Assembly (NCBI GenBank): GCA_036009105.1
Contig: DASYMJ010000288.1
Coordinates: 1-9,723 of the forward strand
Length of the DNA: 9,723 nucleotides
Source of the DNA: JAFAVZ01 sp036009105
Lineage (GTDB): Bacteria; Acidobacteriota; Thermoanaerobaculia; Gp7-AA8
Direction of reading: 5' to 3'
Part shown: one piece after another, positions 1 through 7,232 of the stretch
How positions within the stretch are numbered: the first letter of the stretch is position 1
How the letters are laid out: the number at the start of each line of letters is the position of its first letter
Translations under genes and position numbers: made by a program
Notes under the pieces: generated by a model
What the model was told of the DNA's origin: nothing
The model's database searches: none
Seen by the model: the letters and a program-made list of their open reading frames with translations, nothing else

Positions 1-560
1 AGAACGAGCGGACGGAACTCGTGATCGGCGATGACAACGTGTTCCGCGAGTTCGTCACGGTGAACCGCGGCACGGCGGGCGGGGGCGGCATCACCACGAT
101 CGGCTCGCACAACTTCTTCATGGCTTACTCGCACGTCGCGCACGACTGCCACGTCGGCTCGCGCACGATCTTCGCGAACAACGCGACGCTGGCCGGACAT
201 GTCGAGGTGGCGGACAACGCGCAGGTCGGCGCCTTCTCCGCGGTGCACCAGTTCTGCCGCGTCGGCGAGCACGCGTTCATCGGCGGCGACACCATCGCCA
301 CGCAGGACGTGCTGCCGTTCGTGAAGACGGTGGGCAGCCGGCCGGCGAAGACATACGGCATCAACACCATCGGCCTGGAGCGCAAAGGCTTTCCGAAGGA
401 GACGGTCGAGGCGCTGCAGCGCGCCTATCGCATCCTCGTCCGCTCCAAGCTGAAGCTGGCCGATGCGCTGGCGCAACTGGAACAGGAGCTCGGCTCCGTT
501 CCCGAGGTGCGCTACCTCGCGGAGTTCGTGCGCGGCTCGAAGCGCGGTGTGATCCGATGA
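1..560 (+). CDS. lpxA: UDP-N-acetylglucosamine O-acyltransferase LpxA, 3' part
   Basis: LpxA catalyses the first step of lipid A synthesis in the cytoplasm, moving a 3-hydroxyacyl chain from acyl-ACP to UDP-GlcNAc. The 5' end lies outside the window; the first whole codon is at base 3, and about 186 of the roughly 260 residues usual for the family are visible. The visible part carries the end of the left-handed beta-helix and the C-terminal helical domain. The signature HVAHDC (codons at 132-149) contains the family's catalytic histidine (E. coli His125) at 141-143. It is followed by NNATLAGHV and AVHQFC, which hold the other conserved histidines. The C-terminal part (GINTIGLERKGF, then RGSKRGVIR) matches LpxA rather than LpxD. 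The stop overlaps the next start as ATGA, so translation of the two is probably coupled. In many genomes lpxD and fabZ lie upstream, which cannot be checked here. Confidence 0.95.
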   Translation, partial: NERTELVIGDDNVFREFVTVNRGTAGGGGITTIGSHNFFMAYSHVAHDCHVGSRTIFANNATLAGHVEVADNAQVGAFSAVHQFCRVGEHAFIGGDTIATQDVLPFVKTVGSRPAKTYGINTIGLERKGFPKETVEALQRAYRILVRSKLKLADALAQLEQELGSVPEVRYLAEFVRGSKRGVIR

Positions 561-1498
561 CGAAGACGAAAGTCGGCGTGGTCGGCACCGGCTACCTCGG
601 CCGCCTGCACGCTCGCATCCTCACCGAGATGCCCGAGGCGGAGGTCGTCGGCTTCGTCGAGCCGAATGACGCCATCGCCTCCGAGGTTGCTTCCGCTCTC
701 GGTCTGCTTCGCTTTGCGTCCATCGGCGAGCTCGCGGGGCAAATCGAGGCGGCGGTCGTGGCCACGCCCACCACCACGCACTTTGAAGTGGTGAGCGAAC
801 TGCTCGAGGCCGGCCGCGACGTGCTCGTGGAGAAGCCGATCACCGCCACCGCTGACGATGCGCAGCGGCTGGTCGGCATCGCGCGCGGCCGCAACAGAAT
901 CCTGCAGGTGGGCCACGTCGAGCGCTACAACCCGGCCATCGTCGCCGCGGCGCCGCACATCCACGACATCCGCTACCTCGAAGCGGAGCGCCTCGGCGTC
1001 TTCGTGGCCCGCTCGCTCGACGTCGACGTCCTGCTCGACCTCATGATCCACGACCTCAACCTCGTGCTCTCCCTGCTGCGGCAGGAGGTGGTCGAGATCC
1101 GCGCCGTCGGCGTGCCGGTGCTCACCGACAAGGTCGACATCACGAACGTCCGCCTGGAGCTGGCGAACGGCGCGGTGGCCAACCTCACCGCCAGCCGCGT
1201 CTCGCAGGACCGGGTGCGCAAGGTGCGCTTCTTCGGCAGCGACTCCTATATCTCCGTCGACACGAAGGAACAGGACGTGAAGGGCTACCGCCTGGCCGGC
1301 AAAGCCATCCAGCCGCTGGACATCAAAGTGGAGAAGCAGGAGCCGCTGCGCGCGGAGCTGGAGTCGTTCCTGCGCTGCGTGCGCGAGCGCGAGCAGCCGC
1401 TGGTGAGCGGCGCGGACGGCGCGGCGGCCGTCGCGCTCGCGGCGCGGGTGGCGGAAGCGATCGAGCAGTCCGTGCAGCGCTACGGGAGGCACTCATGA
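557..1498 (+). CDS. Gfo/Idh/MocA family NAD(P)-dependent oxidoreductase, possibly GnnA-like
   Basis: This is a 313-residue cytoplasmic oxidoreductase. The N-terminal Rossmann fold shows GVVGTGYLG at residues 7-15. The family's EKP motif is at 92-94, with its lysine at 93, and GHVERYNPA at 119-127 is typical of members acting on sugar nucleotides. The segment DLMIHDLNL (161-169) carries the likely catalytic histidine, and the C-terminal half forms the substrate-binding sheet. It starts by ATGA overlap with lpxA and has no clear Shine-Dalgarno sequence, which suggests translational coupling. Known context: in Acidithiobacillus ferrooxidans a member of this family, GnnA, is encoded next to lpxA and oxidises the 3''-position of UDP-GlcNAc; GnnB then transaminates it, giving amide-linked lipid A. 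The position here suggests the same substrate, but no aminotransferase gene follows, so the exact reaction is inferred. The family is certain and the substrate is not. Confidence 0.9.
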   Translation: MTKTKVGVVGTGYLGRLHARILTEMPEAEVVGFVEPNDAIASEVASALGLLRFASIGELAGQIEAAVVATPTTTHFEVVSELLEAGRDVLVEKPITATADDAQRLVGIARGRNRILQVGHVERYNPAIVAAAPHIHDIRYLEAERLGVFVARSLDVDVLLDLMIHDLNLVLSLLRQEVVEIRAVGVPVLTDKVDITNVRLELANGAVANLTASRVSQDRVRKVRFFGSDSYISVDTKEQDVKGYRLAGKAIQPLDIKVEKQEPLRAELESFLRCVREREQPLVSGADGAAAVALAARVAEAIEQSVQRYGRHS

Positions 1499-2364
1499 AC
1501 CCAGTCGCATCGATCGGCATCATCGGCGGCTCCGGCCTCTACCAGATGGAAGGGCTGAACGTGCTCTTCGAGCGGCACATCGATACGCCGTTCGGCGATC
1601 CGTCCGACCCGTACGTGATCGGCGAGATCGACGGCGTGCGCGTCGCGTTCCTCTCCCGCCACGGACGCGGCCATCGCCGCCTCCCCTCCGAGCTCAATTA
1701 CCGCGCGAACATCTACGGCTTCAAAGTCCTCGGCGTGGAGACCGTGCTCTCCGCCAGCGCGGTCGGCTCGATGAAGGAAACCTATCACCCCACGGACATC
1801 GTCTTCCCCCATCAGTTCATCGACCGGACGCGCCACCGCCCGGACACCTTCTTCGGCAACGGCATCGTCGGCCACATCACCTTCGCCGACCCGATCTGCG
1901 CCGTCGTTTCATTCGCCATGGGCGAGGCGGCGCGCGAGGCCGGCGCCACGGCGCACATGGGCGGCATCTACCTCTGCATGGAAGGGCCGCAGTTCTCCAC
2001 CCGCGCGGAGTCGAATCTGTATCGCTCCTGGGGCGTGGACGTCATCGGCATGACGAACCTGCAGGAGGCGAAGCTGGCCCGCGAGGCGGAGATCTGCTAC
2101 GCCACCATGGCGCTGGTCACCGACTACGACTGCTGGCACGAGACGGCCGAGCCGGTGAGCGTGGAGCAGGTGCTCGGCTACCTCAAGGCCAACGCGGAGA
2201 TGGCGCAGAAGATCCTGCGCCTCTCCATCCCGCGCATCACCAAACGCGAGCGCACCTGCGGCTGCGTGAACGCGCTGCAGTTCGCCATCATCACCGACCC
2301 TTCCACCATTCCGGCGCGGGTGAAGGACGACCTCGCCCCGATCATCGGCAAATACATCAAGTGA
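1495..2364 (+). CDS. mtnP: S-methyl-5'-thioadenosine phosphorylase (MTAP)
   Basis: The 289-residue enzyme belongs to the trimeric purine nucleoside phosphorylase/MTAP family. It splits methylthioadenosine, a by-product of polyamine synthesis and other S-adenosylmethionine reactions, with phosphate into adenine and methylthioribose-1-phosphate. Visible motifs are the phosphate loop IGIIGGSGLY (7-16), SRHGRGH (54-60), NYRANIYGFK (68-77), EGPQFSTRAES (163-173) and GMTN (185-188). The segment TDYDCW (209-214) holds two aspartates matching the pair that lets human MTAP prefer 6-amino purines. This favours MTAP over inosine/guanosine phosphorylase. The length is normal. The ATG overlaps the previous stop (ATGA) and has GGGAGG at 1484-1489. 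The C-terminal tail (about 250-289) is longer than the core and carries a CGC motif at 255-257. Confidence 0.93.
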   Translation: MNPVASIGIIGGSGLYQMEGLNVLFERHIDTPFGDPSDPYVIGEIDGVRVAFLSRHGRGHRRLPSELNYRANIYGFKVLGVETVLSASAVGSMKETYHPTDIVFPHQFIDRTRHRPDTFFGNGIVGHITFADPICAVVSFAMGEAAREAGATAHMGGIYLCMEGPQFSTRAESNLYRSWGVDVIGMTNLQEAKLAREAEICYATMALVTDYDCWHETAEPVSVEQVLGYLKANAEMAQKILRLSIPRITKRERTCGCVNALQFAIITDPSTIPARVKDDLAPIIGKYIK

Positions 2365-2374
2365 CGGAGACCGC

Positions 2375-3292
2375 ATGTCCATCCTCGTAGTCGGCAGCGT
2401 CGCGTTCGACGCGCTCGAGACCCCGTTCGGCAAAGTCGACCGCTGCCTCGGCGGCTCGGCCACCTACTTTTCCGTCGCCGCGTCGTTCTTCTCGCCGGTC
2501 GATCTGGTGGCCGTGGTCGGCGACGACTTCACGGACGAAGACATGTCCGTCTTCGCCGGCCGCGACATCAACCTCGACGGCCTGCAGCGCGTCCCCGGCG
2601 CCCGCACATTTTTCTGGAGCGGCGCGTACGACTACAACCTCAACCAGGCCCAGACGCGCGACACGCAGCTGAACGTGTTCGCCTCGTTCAAGCCGGAGCT
2701 GAGCGAGCGGCAGCGCCACGCGGACGTGCTGTTCCTGGCGAACATCGATCCCGACCTGCAGATGGACGTGCTGCAGCAGACGGAGCGGCCGCGCCTGGTG
2801 GCGCTGGACACGATGAACTACTGGATCACCTCGAAGAAGGAGTCGCTCACGCGCATCTTCGGCGCGGTCGACCTGATCGTGATCAACGAGGCCGAGGTGC
2901 GGCAGTACACCGGCGACCCGAACCTGGTCCAGGGCGCGCGGCGCATTCTCTCCCTCGGCGCGAAGACGCTGGTGATCAAGCGCGGCGAGTACGGCGTGCT
3001 GATGATCACCGCCGATGCGATCTTCGCCGTGCCCGCGTACCCGCTGGAGAACGTGTTCGACCCCACCGGCGCGGGCGACACCTTCGCCGGCGGCTTCCTC
3101 GGCTATCTCGCCTCCCGCCCCGCCCACGACGACCGCGAGCTCCGCCGCGCCATCATCTTCGGCAGCGTGCTCGCCTCGTACACGGTGGAGAAGTTCTCCC
3201 TCGACCGCCTGCGCGAGATCGGGATCGAAGATGTGAGGGCGCGGTACCAGGAGTTCCGCGCCCTCACGCACTTCGAGGATTACGGTTCGTAG
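2375..3292 (+). CDS. PfkB-family carbohydrate/nucleoside kinase
   Basis: The 305-residue protein is a ribokinase-fold kinase that would phosphorylate a sugar or nucleoside with ATP in the cytoplasm. The N-terminal signature region contains the glycine pair CLGGSATYFS (24-33). The C-terminal signature DPTGAGDTFAGGF (229-241) contains the anion hole and the catalytic base Asp235. NEAEV at 171-175 is the usual family element before the ATP site. It begins 10 bases after the mtnP stop, with GGAGA at 2366-2370, so it is almost certainly co-transcribed with mtnP. The substrate cannot be read from the sequence. A nucleoside or sugar released by salvage is a reasonable guess, but MtnP already yields a phosphorylated sugar, so a methylthioribose kinase role is not required. 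Its last 13 bases overlap the convergent nucleotidyltransferase gene. Confidence 0.9.
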   Translation: MSILVVGSVAFDALETPFGKVDRCLGGSATYFSVAASFFSPVDLVAVVGDDFTDEDMSVFAGRDINLDGLQRVPGARTFFWSGAYDYNLNQAQTRDTQLNVFASFKPELSERQRHADVLFLANIDPDLQMDVLQQTERPRLVALDTMNYWITSKKESLTRIFGAVDLIVINEAEVRQYTGDPNLVQGARRILSLGAKTLVIKRGEYGVLMITADAIFAVPAYPLENVFDPTGAGDTFAGGFLGYLASRPAHDDRELRRAIIFGSVLASYTVEKFSLDRLREIGIEDVRARYQEFRALTHFEDYGS

Positions 3293-3924
3293 GGCTCGTA
3301 GTCGGGGGCGGTGGTGGGGCGGTTTTTCCACGCTTCCCACATGCGGAGGTATTCGGGGCGGACGGAGGGGTCGAGCTGCTCGGCCAAATCGCGGGGCAGC
3401 CTCAGTTCAGAAATGAGCTTCTGCACGTCGCCGAGGTCGAGTAGGTAACGCTCCTCGGACGACAACCCGGAAGCGATTTTCAACTCGATCACCTTCGGCA
3501 GGTCGAGCACTTCGATTCCGTCGCGGATGACGGCTTCCGCGGGATCAGGAAACACGACCGGCTTCGGCTTGCCGTCGCCGGGGTACTCGCCGGTCGTGAT
3601 GAAGTCGATGTCGATGCCGGTCGCGGTGTCGCGAATCCTCTTCCGAGCCCCTGGGAACTTCGGCACATACCCGCGTCCAATCAGGCGCTCGTGAATTGCG
3701 TCGAGCCCTTCGCGCGTCGTGAGCACATCGACATCACCGGTCACGCGCCGGAAGCCGTGGAGGTTCATCGCCATGCCGCCGATGATCGCGTAAGGAATGT
3801 TCTCCTGTTTCAGGCGGTCGGATAGCCGCCGCATCGTTTGATGCACATCATCCTTTTTCATGAAAAAGTCGCCGATCGACTTCAGGCTTTCGTCGACCGA
3901 CTGACCCAATACGAGGCGTCCCAC
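3280..3924 (-). CDS. AbiEii-like/stand-alone nucleotidyltransferase
   Basis: The predicted protein has 214 residues and the nucleotidyltransferase fold. YAIIGGMAMNLHG (45-57) holds the glycine pair, TGDVDVL (62-68) the D-x-D metal pair (Asp64, Asp66), and IDIDFIT (104-110) a likely third acidic strand. A later LDLGDVQKLI (162-171) resembles the helical part of AbiEii/DUF1814-type proteins. The chosen GTG start has AGGTAGGA just upstream. The next candidate, ATG at 3859-3861 (MKKDDVH), lacks a ribosome binding site but would keep the whole fold. The gene begins 9 bases after the amidohydrolase stop on the same strand and ends inside the convergent kinase gene. Its codons are visibly richer in A/T (for example AAA AAG GAT GAT GTG CAT CAA) than those of its neighbours, which hints at acquisition by transfer. 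AbiEii proteins can be toxins paired with AbiEi antitoxins, but no antitoxin gene is adjacent, so function is open. Confidence 0.8.
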   Translation of the reverse strand: MGRLVLGQSVDESLKSIGDFFMKKDDVHQTMRRLSDRLKQENIPYAIIGGMAMNLHGFRRVTGDVDVLTTREGLDAIHERLIGRGYVPKFPGARKRIRDTATGIDIDFITTGEYPGDGKPKPVVFPDPAEAVIRDGIEVLDLPKVIELKIASGLSSEERYLLDLGDVQKLISELRLPRDLAEQLDPSVRPEYLRMWEAWKNRPTTAPDYEPYEP

Positions 3925-3933
3925 GGCCCTATC

Positions 3934-5580
3934 CTACCTCGGCGCCTCGTAAACCACCCGCCCGCCCACCACCGTGCGGATCACCTTCGTCTTGTACAGC
4001 TCCTTCCCCTCGAAAAAGTCGCCCTCCACGATGGTGAAGTCTGCCAGTTTGCCCGGCTCGATGGTGCCGCGGCTCGTCTCCTCGAACGCGGCGTAGGCGG
4101 CGTCCGCGGTGAACCCGCGCAAAGCCTCGGCGAGGGTGAGGCGCTGGTCGGGGTACCAGCCGCCGGCGGGGTTGCCGGACTGGTCCTGGCGCGTCACGGC
4201 GGAGTGGATGCCGAAGAATGGGTTCACCTCTTCCACCGGGAAGTCCGACCCGAGGGCGAGGCGGGCGCCGGAATTGAGGAGCGTGCGCCAGGCGTACGCG
4301 CCGCGGATGCGCACCGGCCCCAGGCGGTCCTCGGCCCACGGCATGTCGGAGGTGGCGTGGGTGGGCTGCATCGAGGCGATGATGCCGAGGCGGGAGACGC
4401 GCGGCACGTCGGGCGGGGAGATGACCTGGAGGTGCTCGATGCGGAAGCGCCGGTCGGCAGTGACGCCGGCGCGCTCGTACGCGTCGATCACGTTGCGCAC
4501 GCCGCGGTCGCCGATGGCGTGCGTGTTGACCTGGAAGCCCCGCGCCAGGGCGCGGCGCGCCACGTCCTCGATGTGCTCCGGCTTCGCGATGAGCAGGCCG
4601 CTGTTCTTCGGATCGTCGCTGTACGGCTCCAGCAGCGCCGCGCCGCGGCTGCCCAGCGCGCCGTCCGCATAGAGCTTGATCGCGCGGACGGTGAGCCGAT
4701 CGCCATGATCCAGCGGCCCGCGAGCGAGCCAGTCGCGCAGGAGCGCCGCGTCGTCCGTGAGCATGGTGTACACGCGGATGGGGAAGCGCTTCTCATCGAT
4801 CAGCTCGCGCACGGCGCGGATCGTTTCCGCGTCGGCGCCCGCGTCGTGCATCTCGGTCAGGCCGTTCTCCGCGATCTTTTGCGCCGCGGCGGCCACGCGC
4901 CGCTTGCGCAGCTCGAACGAGGGCGGCGGCACCTTGCTGTCGATCAGTTCCATCGCCTCGTCCACGAAGACGCCGGTCGGCTGGCCGTTCGCATCGCGCA
5001 GCAGGCGGCCGCCTTCGGGATCGGGCGTCGAGGCGGTGATGCCGGCGGCGCGCATCGCGATGCTGTTGGCCCAGCCGGCATGGCCGTCCACCCGGCGCAG
5101 CCAGACCGGATGGTCGATCGCCTCGAGCGACGCCGCGGTGGGGAACTGCTTGCCGGACCAGCGGTTCTGGTCCCAGCCGCGGCCGAGGATCCACTCGCCG
5201 GCGCTCGCCGTCGCGGCGCGCTGCTTCACCCGGGCCACCACCTCGTCGATGGACGAGAGGCCGACCACGTTCACCGTATCGAGCGCCAGGCCGAGGCCAT
5301 AGAGATGGCCGTGGGCGTCGGTGAGGCCGGGCAGGATGGTCGCGTTCAGCGAGGCCAGCACGTTCGCGCCCGGATGCGCGGCCTGGATCTCGGCGGCTGG
5401 ACCGACAGCGCGGATGACGCCGCCGGACGTGAGGATGGCGATGTTGCGCTGCGGCGTCTGGTTGGGCCCGGCAGCGACGGTGCCGCCGATGTAGATCATC
5501 TCGTCGTTCATCTTTCTTGCTGGCGTGCAAGCGGCAAAGGCGAGCAAGGATATCGCGGCGATGCGTCGAACTAAGCTCAT
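3934..5580 (-). CDS. YtcJ-like amidohydrolase, predicted lipoprotein
   Basis: This 548-residue protein is a metal-dependent amidohydrolase of the YtcJ/NfdA group. The barrel carries the metal ligands DAHGHL (88-93, His90 and His92), KLYADGALGSRG (302-313, with Lys302 as the likely bridging or active-site lysine), THAIGDRG (353-360, His354), IEHLQ (381-385, His383) and GSDFPVE (444-450, Asp446). The chain ends with the small beta-sandwich element IEPGKLADF (507-515). All expected ligands are present, so it should be active; the substrate is unknown (amide, formyl or related bonds). The start was placed at MSLVRR because the next residues form a signal peptide ending in LLAFAAC, a plausible lipobox with Cys18, so the enzyme is probably membrane-anchored. 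Phe at the -3 position is less usual. There is no clear Shine-Dalgarno sequence. The open frame continues upstream, but that part would place the signal peptide internally and cover the divergent gene. Confidence 0.9.
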   Translation of the reverse strand: MSLVRRIAAISLLAFAACTPARKMNDEMIYIGGTVAAGPNQTPQRNIAILTSGGVIRAVGPAAEIQAAHPGANVLASLNATILPGLTDAHGHLYGLGLALDTVNVVGLSSIDEVVARVKQRAATASAGEWILGRGWDQNRWSGKQFPTAASLEAIDHPVWLRRVDGHAGWANSIAMRAAGITASTPDPEGGRLLRDANGQPTGVFVDEAMELIDSKVPPPSFELRKRRVAAAAQKIAENGLTEMHDAGADAETIRAVRELIDEKRFPIRVYTMLTDDAALLRDWLARGPLDHGDRLTVRAIKLYADGALGSRGAALLEPYSDDPKNSGLLIAKPEHIEDVARRALARGFQVNTHAIGDRGVRNVIDAYERAGVTADRRFRIEHLQVISPPDVPRVSRLGIIASMQPTHATSDMPWAEDRLGPVRIRGAYAWRTLLNSGARLALGSDFPVEEVNPFFGIHSAVTRQDQSGNPAGGWYPDQRLTLAEALRGFTADAAYAAFEETSRGTIEPGKLADFTIVEGDFFEGKELYKTKVIRTVVGGRVVYEAPR

Positions 5581-5595
5581 CCGGAAATCGTACAC

Positions 5596-5613
5596 GGGGA
5601 ATGCTGGTTCCCC
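5596..5613. repeat. Perfect inverted repeat in the 43-base divergent intergenic gap
   Basis: GGGGAA, six bases, then TTCCCC form a perfect 6-base inverted repeat between the amidohydrolase start (5580) and the transglycosylase start (5624). It could be an operator read by a dimeric regulator, or a small hairpin in one of the leaders. No convincing -10/-35 pair is visible in so short a gap. The symmetry is seen in the sequence; a regulatory role is inferred only. Confidence 0.35.
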
Positions 5614-5623
5614 TCCGTTGCCG

Positions 5624-6286
5624 ATGAAATTGATGGTAGTGCTGCTGCTGGCGACCGCCGCCGCGATGACTCTGCGCGCGGACGACCGCCGTTTCGTCGC
5701 CTCCGACGTGCCGGCGGCCGGCATGCGCAAGCCGGGCAGGATCGTGATCTCCAATCAGGGGAACGTCATCACCGCGTTCCGCTTCTTCGGCGACATCCGC
5801 GAGGCGCTTTTCTCCCTCCGCTCCAAACGCACGCTCGCCACCCGCTCCTACGGGCCGGTCCTCTTCGACTCCAGCGCGGCTCTCGACGGGGCCATGCCCG
5901 CCTATCTCTCCACCGTGATCGCCGATGCGGCGAAAACGAACGGCGTCGATCCGCGCCTCGTTGCCGCTGTCGCGCGGCGTGAGTCGGCGCTCAATCCGTC
6001 GGCCGTCTCCTCCGTCGGCGCCTGCGGCCTCATGCAGTTGATGCCCGCCACCGCCCACTACCTCGGCGTCACCAACGTCTTCGACGCGAAGGAAAACGTG
6101 CACGGCGGCACGCGCTATCTGCGCACGCTCCTCGACACTTTCAACGGCGATCTCGACCTCGCGCTCGCCGCGTACAACGCCGGCCCCGGCGCCGTGCAGC
6201 GCTACGGCGGCGTGCCGCCGTTCGCCGAGACGCAGGCCTATGTGCGCGCCGTCAAGGCGACGTACGAGCGCTCGCTGCAGCGGTAA
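5624..6286 (+). CDS. Lytic transglycosylase, SLT domain, secreted
   Basis: The 220-residue protein has an N-terminal signal (MKLMVVLLLATAAAMTLRA, probable cleavage near residue 19) and a C-terminal SLT domain of the Slt70/MltE type. It would cut peptidoglycan glycan strands in the periplasm, forming 1,6-anhydromuramic ends. The catalytic glutamate is Glu120 in VARRESALNP (116-125). It is followed by GLMQLMPATA (135-144), NVHGGTRYL (158-166) and AYNAGPGAV (183-191), all hallmark SLT motifs. Residues 20-95 are a short region without a recognised domain. The start at 5624 was chosen because the signal peptide begins there; ATG at 5633 is an alternative. The open frame extends back to 5525 but would run over the divergent gene and precede the signal. 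No strong ribosome binding site is visible. The gene stands alone on its strand. Confidence 0.92.
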   Translation: MKLMVVLLLATAAAMTLRADDRRFVASDVPAAGMRKPGRIVISNQGNVITAFRFFGDIREALFSLRSKRTLATRSYGPVLFDSSAALDGAMPAYLSTVIADAAKTNGVDPRLVAAVARRESALNPSAVSSVGACGLMQLMPATAHYLGVTNVFDAKENVHGGTRYLRTLLDTFNGDLDLALAAYNAGPGAVQRYGGVPPFAETQAYVRAVKATYERSLQR

Positions 6287-6288
6287 GA

Positions 6289-6309
6289 ACACCGCCGACG
6301 GCGTAGTGT
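6289..6309 (+). terminator. Hairpin just after the transglycosylase stop
   Basis: ACACCGCC, the loop GAC, GGCG, two unpaired bases and GTGT can form an 8-pair stem with a 2-base bulge, starting 3 bases after the stop codon. There is no T-run after it, so it is at best a weak intrinsic terminator or an RNA 3'-end stabiliser. Confidence 0.3.
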
Positions 6310-6349
6310 CGTTCGAAAGATTTGCCGGAGGCTTTGCCAACCAACGCCG

Positions 6350-6362
6350 CCGGCCGTGCCGG
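6350..6362 (-). terminator. Hairpin abutting the nadK stop codon
   Basis: CCGGC, CGT, GCCGG forms a perfect 5-pair GC stem immediately after the nadK stop on the minus strand. No U-tract follows in that direction. Together with 6289-6309 it may form the two-sided end of this convergent 76-base gap. Confidence 0.3.
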
Positions 6363-7232
6363 TCAGGCTTCGCCCCACTTCAGCTTGGTGCGCAACACGT
6401 CGAAGTAGTTCTTGTTCGGCGACTGCACCAGCAGCACGCGCTGATCGGACTTGCGCACGCAGACCCGGTCGTCGTGCGCGATGGGGAAGCCCTCCTGCCC
6501 GTCCAGGGTGAGGAACGTCTCCTGATCGGAGCCGGGGGCGACGAGGCTGATCTCGATGTCGAGCTCGTCGGGCAGCACGATCGGCCGGTTGGTCAGCATG
6601 TGCGGGCAGATCGGGGTCAGCACGACGGCATGCATGGTCGGATAGATGATCGGGCCGCCGGCGGAGAGGTTGTACGCCGTCGAGCCGGTCGGCGTGGAGA
6701 CGATCAGGCCGTCGGCCCGGAACGTCGAGACGAACATGCCCGCGACGCTGACCTTCATCTCGATGATGCGCGCCAGCGCGGTCTTGTTGATGGTCGCATC
6801 GTTGAGCACCCGGTAGTGCTGGTGGTCTCGCTTGGGGCCGTCCACGGTGACGTCGAACGTCACCCGCGGCTCCACTTCGTAGCCGCCTTCCAGCACCTGC
6901 TCCAACACGCTCGGGAAGTCCTCGAGCTGGATCTCGGTGAGGAAGCCGAGGGTGCCCATGTTCACGCCCAGGATGGGGACGTCGGCGGGGGCGTGGCGGG
7001 CGACGGAGAGGAGCGTGCCGTCGCCGCCGAAGGTGATGAGCAGGTCCGAGCGCGCGCCGAGCTCCGGCTTCAGCACGCATGGCCCCGGATCATGCAGCGC
7101 GCCCGCCGTGGCGTCATCGAAGCAGACCTCGCATCCTCGGCGGCGCAGCTCGGCCGCCACCTCCGACGCGTACTGGAGCGCGGCCGGCGCGGTGATCTTG
7201 GCGGAGATGCCGATGCGCCGGATGTCGCTCAT
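6363..7232 (-). CDS. nadK: NAD kinase
   Basis: The 289-residue enzyme phosphorylates NAD+ to NADP+ in the cytoplasm. The family signature GGDGT (69-73), which binds the nucleotide phosphates and metal, is intact. It is followed by NMGTLGFLTE (91-100), NDATINK (144-150), and a glycine-rich C-terminal signature at 174-194, including STPTGSTAYNLSAGGP. The last part (240-275) completes the beta-sandwich. Length is typical. The ATG at 7230-7232 overlaps the stop of the upstream ClpX-like gene as ATGA, and there is no separate Shine-Dalgarno sequence. NadK is therefore probably translated by coupling from the same transcript. Nothing looks truncated or altered. Confidence 0.96.
   Translation of the reverse strand: MSDIRRIGISAKITAPAALQYASEVAAELRRRGCEVCFDDATAGALHDPGPCVLKPELGARSDLLITFGGDGTLLSVARHAPADVPILGVNMGTLGFLTEIQLEDFPSVLEQVLEGGYEVEPRVTFDVTVDGPKRDHQHYRVLNDATINKTALARIIEMKVSVAGMFVSTFRADGLIVSTPTGSTAYNLSAGGPIIYPTMHAVVLTPICPHMLTNRPIVLPDELDIEISLVAPGSDQETFLTLDGQEGFPIAHDDRVCVRKSDQRVLLVQSPNKNYFDVLRTKLKWGEA

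Noticed and set aside
512..1492. Minus-strand open frame of 326 codons opposite the oxidoreductase
   Set aside because: It has low-complexity composition and no motifs, and the plus strand has a clear Gfo/Idh protein. The similar frames at 2357-3340 (-), 6240-7577 (+) and 7325-8464 (+) were rejected for the same reason.
3280..3924. Complete AbiE toxin-antitoxin system
   Set aside because: The neighbouring genes are an amidohydrolase and a sugar kinase. No AbiEi-like DNA-binding partner is encoded on either side.
3838..5574. Long plus-strand open frame of 578 codons opposite the amidohydrolase
   Set aside because: Its translation is rich in Arg, Ala, Gly and His without family motifs, while the minus strand encodes a complete amidohydrolase with all metal ligands. 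It is a GC-driven shadow.
5525..5623. N-terminal extension of the transglycosylase to 5525
   Set aside because: It would put the signal peptide in the interior and overlap the amidohydrolase start.
5581..5754. N-terminal extension of the amidohydrolase to 5754
   Set aside because: The extra 58 residues precede a lipoprotein signal peptide and overlap the divergent transglycosylase, so the start at 5580 is preferred.
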